Shown: one piece after another, positions 43,095 through 51,767 of the stretch | Position numbering within the stretch: position 1 is the stretch's first letter | Layout: every line of letters starts with the position of its first letter | Origin: Anaerolineaceae bacterium | GTDB taxonomy: Bacteria > Chloroflexota > Anaerolineae > Aggregatilineales > Phototrophicaceae | Length of the DNA: 64,000 nucleotides | Direction: 5' to 3' | Assembly (NCBI GenBank): GCA_026708325.1 | Contig: JAPOVC010000022.1 | Coordinates: forward strand, 1-64,000 | Made by a program: the position numbers and the translations under genes | Notes under the pieces: generated by a model | The model's input: only the letters and a program-made list of their open reading frames with translations | What the model was told of the DNA's origin: nothing | Database searches by the model: none

Positions 43095-44024
43095 ATGGCT
43101 TTGCCAACATATTACAAAATCATGCTTCCATTCTTGAATTCACTCCGAAGCGGCGATGAATTGCGAGTGAGAGAAATCGCAGACATCATGAGCGACTTCT
43201 TTGCTCTTTCAGAAGAAGAGCGGAAGGAAGAACTGTCAGATGGAAGTACCAAGATCGCTACCAGAACCTGGTTTGCTTCGACATACCTTACAAAGGCGGG
43301 ACTAGTACACCGACCGCGCCGGGGATTTGTCTCAATAACGAATTCGGGAAAGGAGCTTCTCGAATCTAACCCGGAATCAATCACTGAGAAATTGTTGTTA
43401 ACTTTTCCGGCATATCAAGAATGGAGATTAAGACGAAAGTCTTCAGGTTCTTCCAAGGACGACGACTCTGGAAATGCAAATGAAACAACGGACGCTCAGA
43501 TCCAAAGTTTAACGCCCGTTGAAGCCATTGAGACCAACGCCCTCTTGCTAAATGAGCAATTGTCTGATGAATTGCTCAGTGAAATCCTTGGCCGTTCCCC
43601 AGAATTCTTTGAAAGACTGATTATGGATGTCATGTCAGCCATGGGGTATGGAAGAGGAGAACATACTGGACGCAGCGGGGACGGGGGAATCGATGGTGTA
43701 ATTGACGAGGATAAGCTGGGACTGGAAAAGATTTACTTGCAGGCCAAACGTTACGAACTTGGGAAAAAAGTATCCAGTCCGGCCATAAGAGGATTCATTG
43801 GAAGCATGGCCAGCCATGGAGCAAACAAGGGCGTTTTCATTACAACATCAGAATTCACGGATGCCGCAAGAAATGATGCGGGCAAGAATCCGCATTACCG
43901 TCTCGTTTTGATTGATGGGCAAGAATTGGCCCGCCTGATGATTGAATACGATGTGGGTGTGAGTGAGCAGGTAACCTGGAAGCTCAAACGCCTGGATTCT
44001 GATTACTTCGACCCGGACCTTTAG
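43095..44024 (+). CDS. mrr: Mrr-type restriction endonuclease
   Basis: 309 residues. Mrr_N winged helix (about 1-90), a polar linker (SSGSSKDDDSGNANETTD), and an intact PD-(D/E)xK-type nuclease domain: FERLIMDVMSAMGYG, GRSGDGGIDGVI (catalytic Asp) and IYLQAKRY (Gln-x-Lys), then GVFITTSEFT and LIDGQELARLMIEYDVGV. Such enzymes cut modified foreign DNA. The gene is visibly AT-richer than its surroundings, pointing to later arrival. GGAG lies six bases before the ATG. No methylase accompanies it, as expected for a methylation-dependent enzyme. Confidence 0.92.
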   Translation: MALPTYYKIMLPFLNSLRSGDELRVREIADIMSDFFALSEEERKEELSDGSTKIATRTWFASTYLTKAGLVHRPRRGFVSITNSGKELLESNPESITEKLLLTFPAYQEWRLRRKSSGSSKDDDSGNANETTDAQIQSLTPVEAIETNALLLNEQLSDELLSEILGRSPEFFERLIMDVMSAMGYGRGEHTGRSGDGGIDGVIDEDKLGLEKIYLQAKRYELGKKVSSPAIRGFIGSMASHGANKGVFITTSEFTDAARNDAGKNPHYRLVLIDGQELARLMIEYDVGVSEQVTWKLKRLDSDYFDPDL

Positions 44025-44034
44025 CAAGCAAACT

Positions 44035-45453
44035 TCACTTCACCAGCACCGGCTCCAGCGCCAGTTCGTGCAGGGCGATAACCGCCTGTTCGTGATGTTC
44101 TTCATCCACAACAAAGGAGATGCTGCATTCCGACGCGCCCTGGGCGATGGCCACGACGTTGATCGCCTGCGCGCCCATGGTCGTGAACACCCGACCGGCG
44201 ATTCCCGGCGTGCCGCGCATGCCGGAACCGACCACCGTCAGGATCACGACGTCTTCCAGCAGCTCCACGTGCTCGATCAGCCGGTGCTCGATCTCGCCCG
44301 TGAATTCGCTTTGCAGCGCGTCCTGCACGGCGTGGGCCCGATCGTCCAGCACCACGAAGCAGAAACTCTGCTCGGAGGAAGCCTGCGAAATCATCAGAAT
44401 GTTGGCCCCGACCTGCGCCGTGGCCAGGAAGGCCCGACCGGCGATGCCCGGCACGCCCATCATGCCGCTGCCCGACACGGTCAACAGCCCGACGTGCGGT
44501 ACGCTGGTCACGGCCTTGATGACCGTCGCGCTGGGCGCGCTCTGTGAGGCGATCAGCGTGCCTTCATGCGTCGGGTTGAAGGTGTTGCGCACCCGCAGCG
44601 GGATGTTGCGTTCCTGCACCGGCTGCACGGTCCGCGGATGCAGCACCTTCGCCCCGTAGAAGGCCAGTTCCCCGACTTCCTGATAGGACACTTGCGACAG
44701 CACGCGGGCGCGCCGGTCGATGCGCGGGTCGGTGGTCATCACGCCGTCCACGTCCGTCCAGATGATCAATTCGTTGCAGTGACAGGCCGCCGCGATCAGG
44801 GCGGCGCTGTAGTCGCTGCCGCCCCGCCCAAGGGTCGTGGTGGCGCCCTCCGGCGTACGCCCGATAAAGCCCGTGATGACCGGCAACTCCCCCCGCTCCA
44901 GCGCCGGCAGCAACACGCGGTCCATGCAGACCTGGGTGCGCTTGAATTCAACGTTGGCGTTTTGATGATGGTCGTCCGTGACAATCAGATGAGTCGCGTC
45001 GTATTGCTTGGCCGGAACGCCGAGCGCACATAGTGCCGTGGCAATCACCCGACTGCTGAGGCGTTCGCCCAGCGCCAGAATCTGGTCGTGGACGCGCGGC
45101 GTCAGTTCGGCTACGACGGCCAATGCGCCGCACAGGTCCTCGAATTCTGCGACGAGGGCATCCACTTCGCCTTGCGCGATTTCGCGCCTGGCTCCGTCCG
45201 CCACCAGCGTCTGAAGCACATCAGCGTGGCGGAGCCGCAATTTCCGCGCCGTTTCCAGCCAGACGTCCCGCCTGCCCTCCGCCGCGGCCTGCGCCGCCGT
45301 TGTCAGGAGGTCGGTCACGCCCGCCATGGCGGAGACCACGGCGATCACCTGGCTGCCAGAATCGGAGCGCGTACGCAAAATGTCCATCACCTGGCGGATG
45401 GCCTCTGCCGAACCCACCGACGTGCCGCCGAATTTCATTGTGATGCGCTGCAT
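44035..45453 (-). CDS. lysC: aspartate kinase
   Basis: 472-residue monofunctional aspartokinase, first step toward Lys, Thr and Met. Kinase domain with MKFGGTSVGSAEAIR, ITGFIGRTPEGATTTLGRGGSDYSA (split here for length: TTTLGRGGSDYSA is the core) and WTDVDGVMTTDPR; two C-terminal ACT domains (SGSGMMGVPGIAGR, QASSEQSF; VGSGMRGTPGIAGR, GASECSI) for feedback control. ATG 45453. Upstream lie a leader peptide rich in Thr and Met codons and an intrinsic terminator, so transcription attenuation by charged tRNA level is likely. Confidence 0.95.
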   Translation of the reverse strand: MQRITMKFGGTSVGSAEAIRQVMDILRTRSDSGSQVIAVVSAMAGVTDLLTTAAQAAAEGRRDVWLETARKLRLRHADVLQTLVADGARREIAQGEVDALVAEFEDLCGALAVVAELTPRVHDQILALGERLSSRVIATALCALGVPAKQYDATHLIVTDDHHQNANVEFKRTQVCMDRVLLPALERGELPVITGFIGRTPEGATTTLGRGGSDYSAALIAAACHCNELIIWTDVDGVMTTDPRIDRRARVLSQVSYQEVGELAFYGAKVLHPRTVQPVQERNIPLRVRNTFNPTHEGTLIASQSAPSATVIKAVTSVPHVGLLTVSGSGMMGVPGIAGRAFLATAQVGANILMISQASSEQSFCFVVLDDRAHAVQDALQSEFTGEIEHRLIEHVELLEDVVILTVVGSGMRGTPGIAGRVFTTMGAQAINVVAIAQGASECSISFVVDEEHHEQAVIALHELALEPVLVK

Positions 45454-45473
45454 GTCAGGCCTTTCACAATTCG

Positions 45474-45507
45474 CAACAAAAAAGCGTGTGGGAGATTTCC
45501 ACACGCT
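45474..45507 (-). terminator. attenuator terminator in lysC leader
   Basis: Perfect 9-bp stem AGCGTGTGG/CCACACGCT (45507-45499 with 45491-45483, 7-base loop) followed on minus by TTTTTTGTTG. It ends 21 bases before the lysC ATG and 26 bases after the leader peptide stop, so it must act on lysC rather than on an upstream gene. Confidence 0.85.
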
Positions 45508-45532
45508 CGCGTCCCTGTGACTGTTGTCAGCG

Positions 45533-45613
45533 TCAGGACAGGCAGAAATCCCTGCGCGCAAGTGCTGCGCCGGTAGTCGTGCCCGTCATCGTCATCGCGC
45601 CAGACAACGCCAT
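45533..45613 (-). CDS. lysC leader peptide, Thr/Met-rich (26 codons)
   Basis: ATG at 45613 to TGA at 45533. The centre reads MTMTGTTTG: five Thr codons and two Met codons within eight positions, directly comparable in style to ThrL. AGGA lies eight bases before the ATG, and a TTGACA promoter precedes it. The stop codon touches ACGCT (45533-45529), which can pair with AGCGT at the start of the terminator stem. A ribosome reaching the stop would block that pairing and allow termination, while one stalled at scarce Thr-tRNA or Met-tRNA would not. Start and logic are read from sequence; regulation itself is inference. Confidence 0.7.
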   Translation of the reverse strand: MALSGAMTMTGTTTGAALARRDFCLS

Positions 45614-45640
45614 CTTCCCGTTCCTGTTTCAACGGCGCGA

Positions 45641-45669
45641 AGGTTAACGGGTGTCAGCCGCACTGTCAA
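45641..45669 (-). promoter_or_regulatory. lysC leader promoter
   Basis: Consensus -35 TTGACA (45669-45664), 17-bp spacer, -10 TAACCT (45646-45641); start near 45634, about 21 bases before the leader peptide ATG. Confidence 0.6.
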
Positions 45670-45714
45670 GCGTGTTTTGTCGACCCTGCTGCGCTTCAAC
45701 AGTATGCTTGGCGC

Positions 45715-46539
45715 ATGTCTCCTGTATTGCGCAAGCGATTGACGCAAGGCAGGCTGCAAGACGTGGCCTGCGAAGCAGAGTCCCTGGAGCAGGCCGCCGA
45801 CAGCGAGCCCGGGGGTGTTTACACCGTCAGCAATACGCAGCGTGGTCAACGGGTCCTGCATCTGGACGCGCACCTGGACCGCCTTAAAGACTCCGCCAGG
45901 CGTGAGGGATTCCTGGTTAAGCTTGAGCGGGGTCGTCTGCGCATGGCCCTGCGCAGCATGCTGGAAGAGGCCGGCTACCAGGAAATGCGCTTTCGACTGA
46001 ATGTGCCGCGTCTGGCGCCGGACGAGGTGCTCATCACGATTGAACCCTGGCGCACGCTGCCGTCGTCGCTGTATTTCCAGGGGGTGCGTTGTGTCACAGT
46101 CGCAGGGCTAACGCGCCACAACCCCCGCGCCAAGGGCAGCGCCTGGTTGCAGCAACGCCACCACTTCAAGTTGCCCCCTGACTGCTACGAGGCCCTGATG
46201 CTGGCCGCTGACGGCACGCTACTTGAAGGGCTGAGCAGCAACTTCCATGCTGTGTTGTCCGGTGAATTGCGCACGGCCGGGTCGGGAGTGCTGGCCGGCA
46301 TCACGCGCGGCGTTGTGCTTCAACTGGCGCCGCAGATCCTGCCGGTGAGGCTGTCAGGAGTGCGACTGGACGACCTTCCTGCTCTGGAGGAAGCCTTTCT
46401 GAGCAGCAGCAGTCGCGGCCTGTTGCCCGTGGCGTGGATTGACGGGCAGGTCATCGGCAGCGGGAGACCCGGACCGCTCACCCACGCGCTGAGCGAGGCC
46501 TTTGAGCGTTACGTGGAGCGACACCTGGAGGCGCTGTAG
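45715..46539 (+). CDS. class IV aminotransferase (aminodeoxychorismate lyase-like)
   Basis: 274-residue fold-type IV PLP protein. Marks: HLDRLKDSARREGF at the N-terminal domain, PLP lysine in NPRAKGSAWLQQR, GTLLEGLSSNFHAV and VLAGITRGVVLQLA. PabC (4-amino-4-deoxychorismate lyase) or D-amino acid aminotransferase are both possible; nearby folE/folB/folK favour a folate role but are some 2-4 kb away. It is divergent from lysC, and the ATG at 45715 has a weak ribosome-binding site. Confidence 0.8.
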   Translation: MSPVLRKRLTQGRLQDVACEAESLEQAADSEPGGVYTVSNTQRGQRVLHLDAHLDRLKDSARREGFLVKLERGRLRMALRSMLEEAGYQEMRFRLNVPRLAPDEVLITIEPWRTLPSSLYFQGVRCVTVAGLTRHNPRAKGSAWLQQRHHFKLPPDCYEALMLAADGTLLEGLSSNFHAVLSGELRTAGSGVLAGITRGVVLQLAPQILPVRLSGVRLDDLPALEEAFLSSSSRGLLPVAWIDGQVIGSGRPGPLTHALSEAFERYVERHLEAL

Positions 46540-46540
46540 C

Positions 46541-47443
46541 TTACGCTAGGGGCTCGCGGAAATCGTGTATCCCGTCACGAATCGCCCAGCGACGTCCGCT
46601 TTCCAGCGAGACCATACAATCGCCCTCCCGCCGCATGCCCTCACCGCTGTGCGGGCAGCGCAAGAAAGAGTCGCCGGGGCACTTGACGCCCGCGTGTTCT
46701 TCTCTGGTCGCTCGCACGAAGACACTGGGGCTCCACAACGCGCCGCTGTGCTGCAGCAGGCTGTCAGTGCGTACCAGCAACCCCGTTGGCAGGGTGTTCT
46801 TCAGCAGACCCAGGCGCAGCCAGGAGACCGGCAGGCGGCGATCAATGCGGAAACCGACGGCTGCCAGTTGCTGTCGCATGTATTCCGGGTGGAAATCGAA
46901 ATTGAGTTCGACGAATTCCAGCGGTTCCAAAGTGTAGGGACTCCACTTTTGCAGCCCGAGCGCATGGCGCAGGGCGGACTTCAGGTGGCGCTTGCTGGCA
47001 TGTTCCAGCACCAGGGTGCCTTGTTCCACCATCACTCGCGCCATCTCGGCCAGGGCCCCTGGTACGTCGGGCAGGTGATGCATTACGCGGATCGTCGTCG
47101 CGGCATCAAAGGCGCCGTCGCAAAAGGGCTGCCGGCACACATCTGCGGCGACGTAAAGGAATCGTTCGTCGCGGCCAAGGTTTCGCTGCGCGTCCTGCAA
47201 ATGCGTGAGCGAATAGTCCAGCAAGACCACCCGGTCGAAACCCCGGTATTCCGGCGTCAGACGTCCGTAGCCGGCCCCGACCTCCAGCAGCCGACGGCCA
47301 GAGCGAGGCAACAGCCGCCTCAGGGCGACTCGTTCAACCTGGTCTTCGTAGGCCCGATTGGCGTCTTCCCAGAATTCGTGACGGTAACGCGAACCTTCGT
47401 AATCGATGATGTCCGGACGCGGCGCGCCGCCCTCGGGGTTCAT
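46541..47443 (-). CDS. SAM methyltransferase with C-terminal Trm112-like zinc domain
   Basis: 300 residues. Methyltransf_11-type core: [41 protein letters not shown], and [11 protein letters not shown]. The last ~50 residues ([34 protein letters not shown]) match the Trm112 style in which a small zinc-binding module activates methyltransferases. A GVKCPGD cysteine lies just before. The ATG overlaps the metK stop (ATGA), linking it to the cofactor maker. Substrate unknown; RNA, protein or lipid are possible. Confidence 0.82.
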   Translation of the reverse strand: MNPEGGAPRPDIIDYEGSRYRHEFWEDANRAYEDQVERVALRRLLPRSGRRLLEVGAGYGRLTPEYRGFDRVVLLDYSLTHLQDAQRNLGRDERFLYVAADVCRQPFCDGAFDAATTIRVMHHLPDVPGALAEMARVMVEQGTLVLEHASKRHLKSALRHALGLQKWSPYTLEPLEFVELNFDFHPEYMRQQLAAVGFRIDRRLPVSWLRLGLLKNTLPTGLLVRTDSLLQHSGALWSPSVFVRATREEHAGVKCPGDSFLRCPHSGEGMRREGDCMVSLESGRRWAIRDGIHDFREPLA

Positions 47444-48633
47444 CGAGCCGTTTCAGGTTCCAGACCTGCTTCGCGGCGCAGCAGCGGCGCCTTGTCGCAG
47501 CGCTCCCAGGGCACGTCAAGGTCGTCGCGCCCGAAGTGACCGTAGGCAGCCACCTGGCGAAATTGCGGCTGGCGCAAATTCAGCTCCTGGATGATCGCCG
47601 CCGGTCGCATGTCAAAGTGCCTCTCAATCAGGCCAATCAACTCCTGGTCCGCGAGCAGGCCGGTGCCAAAGGTCTCTACGGCCAGGGATGTTGGCTCTGC
47701 CCGACCGATGGCGTAGGAGACCTGCAATTCGAATCGACTGGCGAGGCCCGCGGCGACGACGTTCCTGGCGACATAGCGGGCCATGTAGGCGGCGCTTCGG
47801 TCGACCTTGGTGCCGTCCTTGCCGGAAAAGGCGCCACCGCCGTGCCGGGCCACGCCGCCGTAGGTATCAACGATGATTTTCCGCCCGGTGAGGCCGGCAT
47901 CCCCGTGCGGACCGCCGGTCACGAAGCGTCCGGTCGGATTGATGTGAATCTTCGTGTCGGCATCGATCATCTGCGCCGGAATCGTTCTTCGAATGACAGC
48001 ATCCTTCAGTTGCCGATGAAGGCATTCCTGGCTGATGTCGTCACTGTGCTGGGCCGAAAGCACGATAGCTTCAACGCGTCGGGGCTTGCCGTAGGCGTAT
48101 TCGACGGTGACCTGGCTTTTTCCGTCCGGACGCAACCAGGGGAGTTCACCGCTCTTGCGCACGGACGACAACTGCCGCGACAATCTGTGCGCCAGCGAGA
48201 TGGTGAGTGGCATCAGTTCCGGCGTCTCGTCGCAGGCGAAACCAATCATCATCCCCTGGTCGCCGGCGCCTTCCCTGTCCACGCCTGCGGCGATGTCCGC
48301 CGACTGCCCGTGCAACGAAAGCAACACACCACAACTCTCGCTGTCCAGACCGCTTGCGGCGTCGGTGTAGCCGATTTCCCTTATGGTCTGGCGAACGATG
48401 CCGGCGATGGCTTCCTGGCTTACCGGCGCGCGCGTACTGATCTCGCCCATAACCAGCACCAGGCCGGTGGTCGTGGCCGTTTCGCAGGCGACGCGCGCGT
48501 GGGGGTCCTGCGCCAGCATCGCATCCAGAATGGCATCCGAAATCTGGTCGCAAATCTTGTCCGGATGGCCTTCCGTCACCGACTCCGATGTGTAGAGAAA
48601 TGATGGCGAGTTGACGAAAGACAGACTGGACAA
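47440..48633 (-). CDS. metK: S-adenosylmethionine synthetase
   Basis: 397 residues making SAM from Met and ATP. Signature [12 protein letters not shown] (canonical YA has FA) and [19 protein letters not shown] are complete, with [19 protein letters not shown] at the N-terminus. TTG start with GGAGG six bases upstream. The ~20-base leader leaves no room for a SAM riboswitch. Downstream gene is a SAM-using methyltransferase. Confidence 0.96.
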   Translation of the reverse strand: MSSLSFVNSPSFLYTSESVTEGHPDKICDQISDAILDAMLAQDPHARVACETATTTGLVLVMGEISTRAPVSQEAIAGIVRQTIREIGYTDAASGLDSESCGVLLSLHGQSADIAAGVDREGAGDQGMMIGFACDETPELMPLTISLAHRLSRQLSSVRKSGELPWLRPDGKSQVTVEYAYGKPRRVEAIVLSAQHSDDISQECLHRQLKDAVIRRTIPAQMIDADTKIHINPTGRFVTGGPHGDAGLTGRKIIVDTYGGVARHGGGAFSGKDGTKVDRSAAYMARYVARNVVAAGLASRFELQVSYAIGRAEPTSLAVETFGTGLLADQELIGLIERHFDMRPAAIIQELNLRQPQFRQVAAYGHFGRDDLDVPWERCDKAPLLRREAGLEPETAR

Positions 48634-48662
48634 GGCATGCCTCCGGTCAAGTGGTCGGCGGC

Positions 48663-48692
48663 ACTATAGCACAGCCCGCAGCGTTGCGGCAA
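48663..48692 (-). promoter_or_regulatory. metK promoter
   Basis: -35 TTGCCG (48692-48687), 18-bp spacer, extended -10 TGcTATAGT (TATAGT at 48668-48663); start near 48656. Confidence 0.65.
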
Positions 48693-48693
48693 T

Positions 48694-49389
48694 TCAGCCG
48701 ATCAGTTCACCGTTGCCGGGGCGCCCCAGCAAGACATGAAACTCGCTGCGCGCCGCCGGGCTTTCCCGAAAGGTGCCCAGCATGCTGCTGGTCGTCATGC
48801 TGGCCTCGTGTTTCTTGACGCCGCGCATCACGGAGCAAAAGTGCATGCCCTCGACCACCACAGCCACGCCATGCGGCGTCAGTACGGACGAGAGAAAGTC
48901 CGCGATCTGGCGCGTCATGCGTTCCTGCACCTGCAGCCGCCGGGCGTACATGTCCACAATGCGTGGAATCTTGGAAAGGCCGACGATCCTGCCCCGCGGG
49001 ATGTAGGCCACGTGGGCGCGTCCGACGAAGGGCAGCAAATGATGCTCGCACAGGCTGTGAAAGGCGATGTCGCGAACGATAACCATATCGTCGTGGTCGA
49101 CTTCAAAAATGGCGTCATTGATAAGTTTCACCGGATCAACGCGATAACCGGAGGTCAGCTCCGCCCAGGCGCGGGCCACCCGGTCTGGCGTCGCCAGCAA
49201 CCCCTCGCGACCGGTGTCCTCACCGATAGACTCCAGCAGCGCCGTCGTGGCCGCCACTATTTTCGCGTGGTCGATCCCGGCTGCCCCGTCAGAACCGGCC
49301 AGACTGCCATTTTCGGCCATTCGGGCCGGGATCCCTGCCGCCAGCAATTGTCCCTGCGACGATTCAATGTTTTCGGGATGTTCGCTCAT
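48694..49389 (-). CDS. folE: GTP cyclohydrolase I
   Basis: 231 residues converting GTP to dihydroneopterin triphosphate. Zinc and catalytic motifs: [21 protein letters not shown] and [18 protein letters not shown]. The first ~50 residues are a variable extension. ATG 49389 gives a normal-length enzyme; longer upstream extension lacks homology and crosses the folB promoter. Confidence 0.95.
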   Translation of the reverse strand: MSEHPENIESSQGQLLAAGIPARMAENGSLAGSDGAAGIDHAKIVAATTALLESIGEDTGREGLLATPDRVARAWAELTSGYRVDPVKLINDAIFEVDHDDMVIVRDIAFHSLCEHHLLPFVGRAHVAYIPRGRIVGLSKIPRIVDMYARRLQVQERMTRQIADFLSSVLTPHGVAVVVEGMHFCSVMRGVKKHEASMTTSSMLGTFRESPAARSEFHVLLGRPGNGELIG

Positions 49390-49472
49390 TTGCGCCGCTT
49401 TCCGGATCTGCACTGATGGCCCAGGTGAAGGTATTGTTAACATAACACCGATTTCAGGATTTCGGCAGACCG

Positions 49473-49478
49473 TATACT
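49473..49478 (+). promoter_or_regulatory. -10 element of the folB operon
   Basis: TATACT, the same hexamer as at other promoters in this window, 17 bases before the GTG start at 49495. The -35 (ATTTCA at 49451-49456, 16-bp spacer) is weak. The leader would be only about ten bases. Confidence 0.45.
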
Positions 49479-49494
49479 GTGGGGGCCTTGAGAA

Positions 49495-49863
49495 GTGGAC
49501 GTCATCGAGATTGACAACCTGCGTCTGCGCTGCATCATCGGCTTCAGCCCCCATGAGCGCAAAGACCGCCAGGACGTCGTCATCAGCCTGCGTCTCGGAT
49601 GCGACATGCGCGCCGCCGCGCTCAGTGATGATCCGGACGACGCCCTGAATTATCGCAGCCTGACCAAGGACGTCATTCGACTCGTGGAAAGCTCCAGATG
49701 GCAGCTACTGGAAACCCTGGCGTCCGCTATCGCACGCGTTTGCGTGGTGGACCATGACGCGCAGTGGGTGCAGGTGCGCGCCCACAAGCCTGGCGCCCTG
49801 CGCTTCTCGGACTCGGTTGGCGTTTGCATCGAACGCGTGCAAGGGGACTTTGAGCGTGACTGA
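49495..49863 (+). CDS. folB: dihydroneopterin aldolase family protein
   Basis: 122 residues. [20 protein letters not shown] matches the FolB/FolX N-terminal motif, with [29 protein letters not shown] containing the catalytic Glu region, and a final [17 protein letters not shown] (Lys-Pro). The downstream folK favours FolB over the epimerase FolX. GTG start. folK begins eight bases before its end. Confidence 0.88.
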   Translation: MDVIEIDNLRLRCIIGFSPHERKDRQDVVISLRLGCDMRAAALSDDPDDALNYRSLTKDVIRLVESSRWQLLETLASAIARVCVVDHDAQWVQVRAHKPGALRFSDSVGVCIERVQGDFERD

Positions 49864-50407
49864 GCACGTGGTCTGGTTGTCGCTGGGCAGCAACATTCGG
49901 CCCCGCGCCAATCTTCGCGCCGCCTTGCGGATGTTGCGTCTGGCCTGCAGGGTCGAATGTTGTTCCCCTGTCTACCTCACGGCAGCCCGCGGTGACAGCA
50001 ATCAACCGGACTTCCTCAACATGGCCCTTCGCGCCCGGACAAGGCGGCAACCTGCCGACTTCCATGACGATGTCATCCAGACCATAGAGAACCGGCTGAA
50101 ACGCCGCCGCGTGCCAGGCAACCGCAATGCCGCGCGGACCATCGACGTTGACATCTCACTCTGGAACGATGCAAGCCTTGAGTTTGGTGAGCCTCCGCGC
50201 CAGGTGCCTGACCCCGACATCCTGCGCTACCCCCACGTCGCCGGGCCCCTGGCGGCGCTGGACCCCGACTACCGGCATCCGCTCACCGGCCAGTCCCTGC
50301 GGGAAATTGCCGAGGCATTGGGAACAGTTGGAATCCGGCAACTGGAAAAGGGCCTGGCAGAGGGCAGCGATGAACTCTCGCCACAGGGCCTGGTTCAGGT
50401 ACAATGA
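49856..50407 (+). CDS. folK: 2-amino-4-hydroxy-6-hydroxymethyldihydropteridine pyrophosphokinase
   Basis: 183 residues. LSLGSNIRPRANLRAALRML at the N-terminus and RTIDVDISLWND for the metal-binding aspartates identify HPPK, which pyrophosphorylates the pterin before joining to pABA. GTG start inside the end of folB. folP is not adjacent. The polysaccharide cluster begins 27 bases downstream. Confidence 0.92.
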   Translation: MTEHVVWLSLGSNIRPRANLRAALRMLRLACRVECCSPVYLTAARGDSNQPDFLNMALRARTRRQPADFHDDVIQTIENRLKRRRVPGNRNAARTIDVDISLWNDASLEFGEPPRQVPDPDILRYPHVAGPLAALDPDYRHPLTGQSLREIAEALGTVGIRQLEKGLAEGSDELSPQGLVQVQ

Positions 50408-50434
50408 ACGCGATGGTCGGCGGCGGGGTGCGCC

Positions 50435-51091
50435 ATGAACCTGCTCGAGTACGTCAACATTTTGCTGCGGCGCGGCTGGATCATGCTACTGGTGGCATTG
50501 GTCGCCGCGGGCAGCGCCTTGTGGCTGGGAAGTCAGCAGTCGCCCGTCTTCCGCGCCACCCAACGGGTGTTGATGCAACCCACTCGCGCTGATTTCGGTC
50601 TCACTGAAGCCAGCAAGACCCTGCTGGGCAATCACGTCGCCTGGCTGGACAGCGAGTTTCGCGCAGCCGAGGTCATCGACCTCCTGCGCCTGGACATGAC
50701 GCCCCGACACCTGCTCAGCCTGGTGACCATCGCCTCCGACCCCCTCAACCTGACCATCCAGATCGACGTGGATCTCGGCGATGGCGACCTGGCCAATGAC
50801 GTCGCGCGCGAGTGGGGCAACCTGCTCATCCAGTATCGCAACGAGGAAAACCAGCGCGCCCGCCGCGAGGACCACATCAACGCCCGGCTGCAGGACAACG
50901 CGCGTTACAGTCTCCTGCGCCCCCGGCCAACACTCAACGCCGCTGCCGGCGCCATTCTGGGCCTGATTCTTGGCGGTGTCATGGTGCTCGTGCTGGAGTA
51001 TCTGGAGAGCAGTATCGTCCGCAACAGCGACGATATGGAGCGGGCGACCGGCATCAGCGTGCTTGCTACCATCCCGAACGCTGAAGGATAA
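50435..51091 (+). CDS. Wzz/chain-length determinant-like membrane protein
   Basis: 218 residues. Helix 1 (about 14-32) and helix 2 (about 163-185) enclose a short extracytoplasmic domain; LLRRGWIMLLVALVAAGSALW at the N-terminus and PTLNAAAGAILGLILGGVMVLVLEYLE near the C-terminus follow the Wzz/CapA pattern, including Pro before helix 2. The loop is far shorter than in classical Wzz. It pairs with the CpsD-like ATPase three bases downstream. Confidence 0.85.
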   Translation: MNLLEYVNILLRRGWIMLLVALVAAGSALWLGSQQSPVFRATQRVLMQPTRADFGLTEASKTLLGNHVAWLDSEFRAAEVIDLLRLDMTPRHLLSLVTIASDPLNLTIQIDVDLGDGDLANDVAREWGNLLIQYRNEENQRARREDHINARLQDNARYSLLRPRPTLNAAAGAILGLILGGVMVLVLEYLESSIVRNSDDMERATGISVLATIPNAEG

Positions 51092-51094
51092 GAC

Positions 51095-51766
51095 ATGGAA
51101 CTGGTCACTGTTCGCGATCCAGGCTCTGCGGCCGCCGAGGCCTACCGTACGCTACGCACGAACCTGATGTTCAGCAGCGTGGACAGGCCCGTCAGCGCCT
51201 TGCTGGTGACCTCTCCCGCGCGCCCGGACGAGAAAAGCGTCGTCCTCGCCAATCTGGCGGTTACCTTCGCCCAGGGCGGACACAGCACCATTCTGGTTGA
51301 CAGCGATCTGCGTCGACCCGCCCAGCACGGGATCTGGAGCGTGGGCAACGAGCGCGGGTTGACCACCATGATGCTTGAAGAGTCGGCGCTCGCGGATCCA
51401 CCCCTCGTCCCGACCGGCGTTAAAGGCTTGCAGCTGTTGCCCTCCGGGCCGCTGCCCAGGACTCCGGCGGACCTCTTGGGCGGCCAGCGCATGGGCGAAG
51501 TCATCGGCCTGCTGCGCGCGCGCGCCAGCTACGTGCTTTTCGACAGCCCTCCTGTGCTGGCGGTCACCGATGCCGCCCTGCTGGGTTCCCAGCTGGACGG
51601 TGTGCTGCTGGTAATCCGTGCCGGCCACACCCGTCGCGAACACGCTGCCCGGGCCCGCGAAGCGCTGGAACGCGTCCACGTGCGCATCGTGGGTGCGGTC
51701 CTCGACAACGCGCCACGCGCCAGCGTGGCCTCCAGCTATGCGGCTGCGGGTCAGACCGGAGCCTGA
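51095..51766 (+). CDS. CpsD/CapB-like ATPase with degenerate Walker A
   Basis: 223 residues of the BY-kinase fold: AAEAYRTLRTNLMFSS, Walker A' ILVDSDLRRP and Walker B YVLFDSPPVLAVTDA are typical. The Walker A position reads TSPARPDEKSV, losing both glycines of GxxxxGK, and the C-terminus has a single Tyr (SSYAAAGQTGA) instead of a Tyr cluster. Kinase activity is therefore doubtful; it may be a structural or weakly nucleotide-binding partner of the Wzz-like protein. Confidence 0.85.
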   Translation: MELVTVRDPGSAAAEAYRTLRTNLMFSSVDRPVSALLVTSPARPDEKSVVLANLAVTFAQGGHSTILVDSDLRRPAQHGIWSVGNERGLTTMMLEESALADPPLVPTGVKGLQLLPSGPLPRTPADLLGGQRMGEVIGLLRARASYVLFDSPPVLAVTDAALLGSQLDGVLLVIRAGHTRREHAARAREALERVHVRIVGAVLDNAPRASVASSYAAAGQTGA

Positions 51767-51767
51767 A

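Noticed and set aside
48634-48693. SAM riboswitch before metK
   Set aside because: The promoter leaves a leader of only about 20 bases, too short for any known SAM riboswitch.
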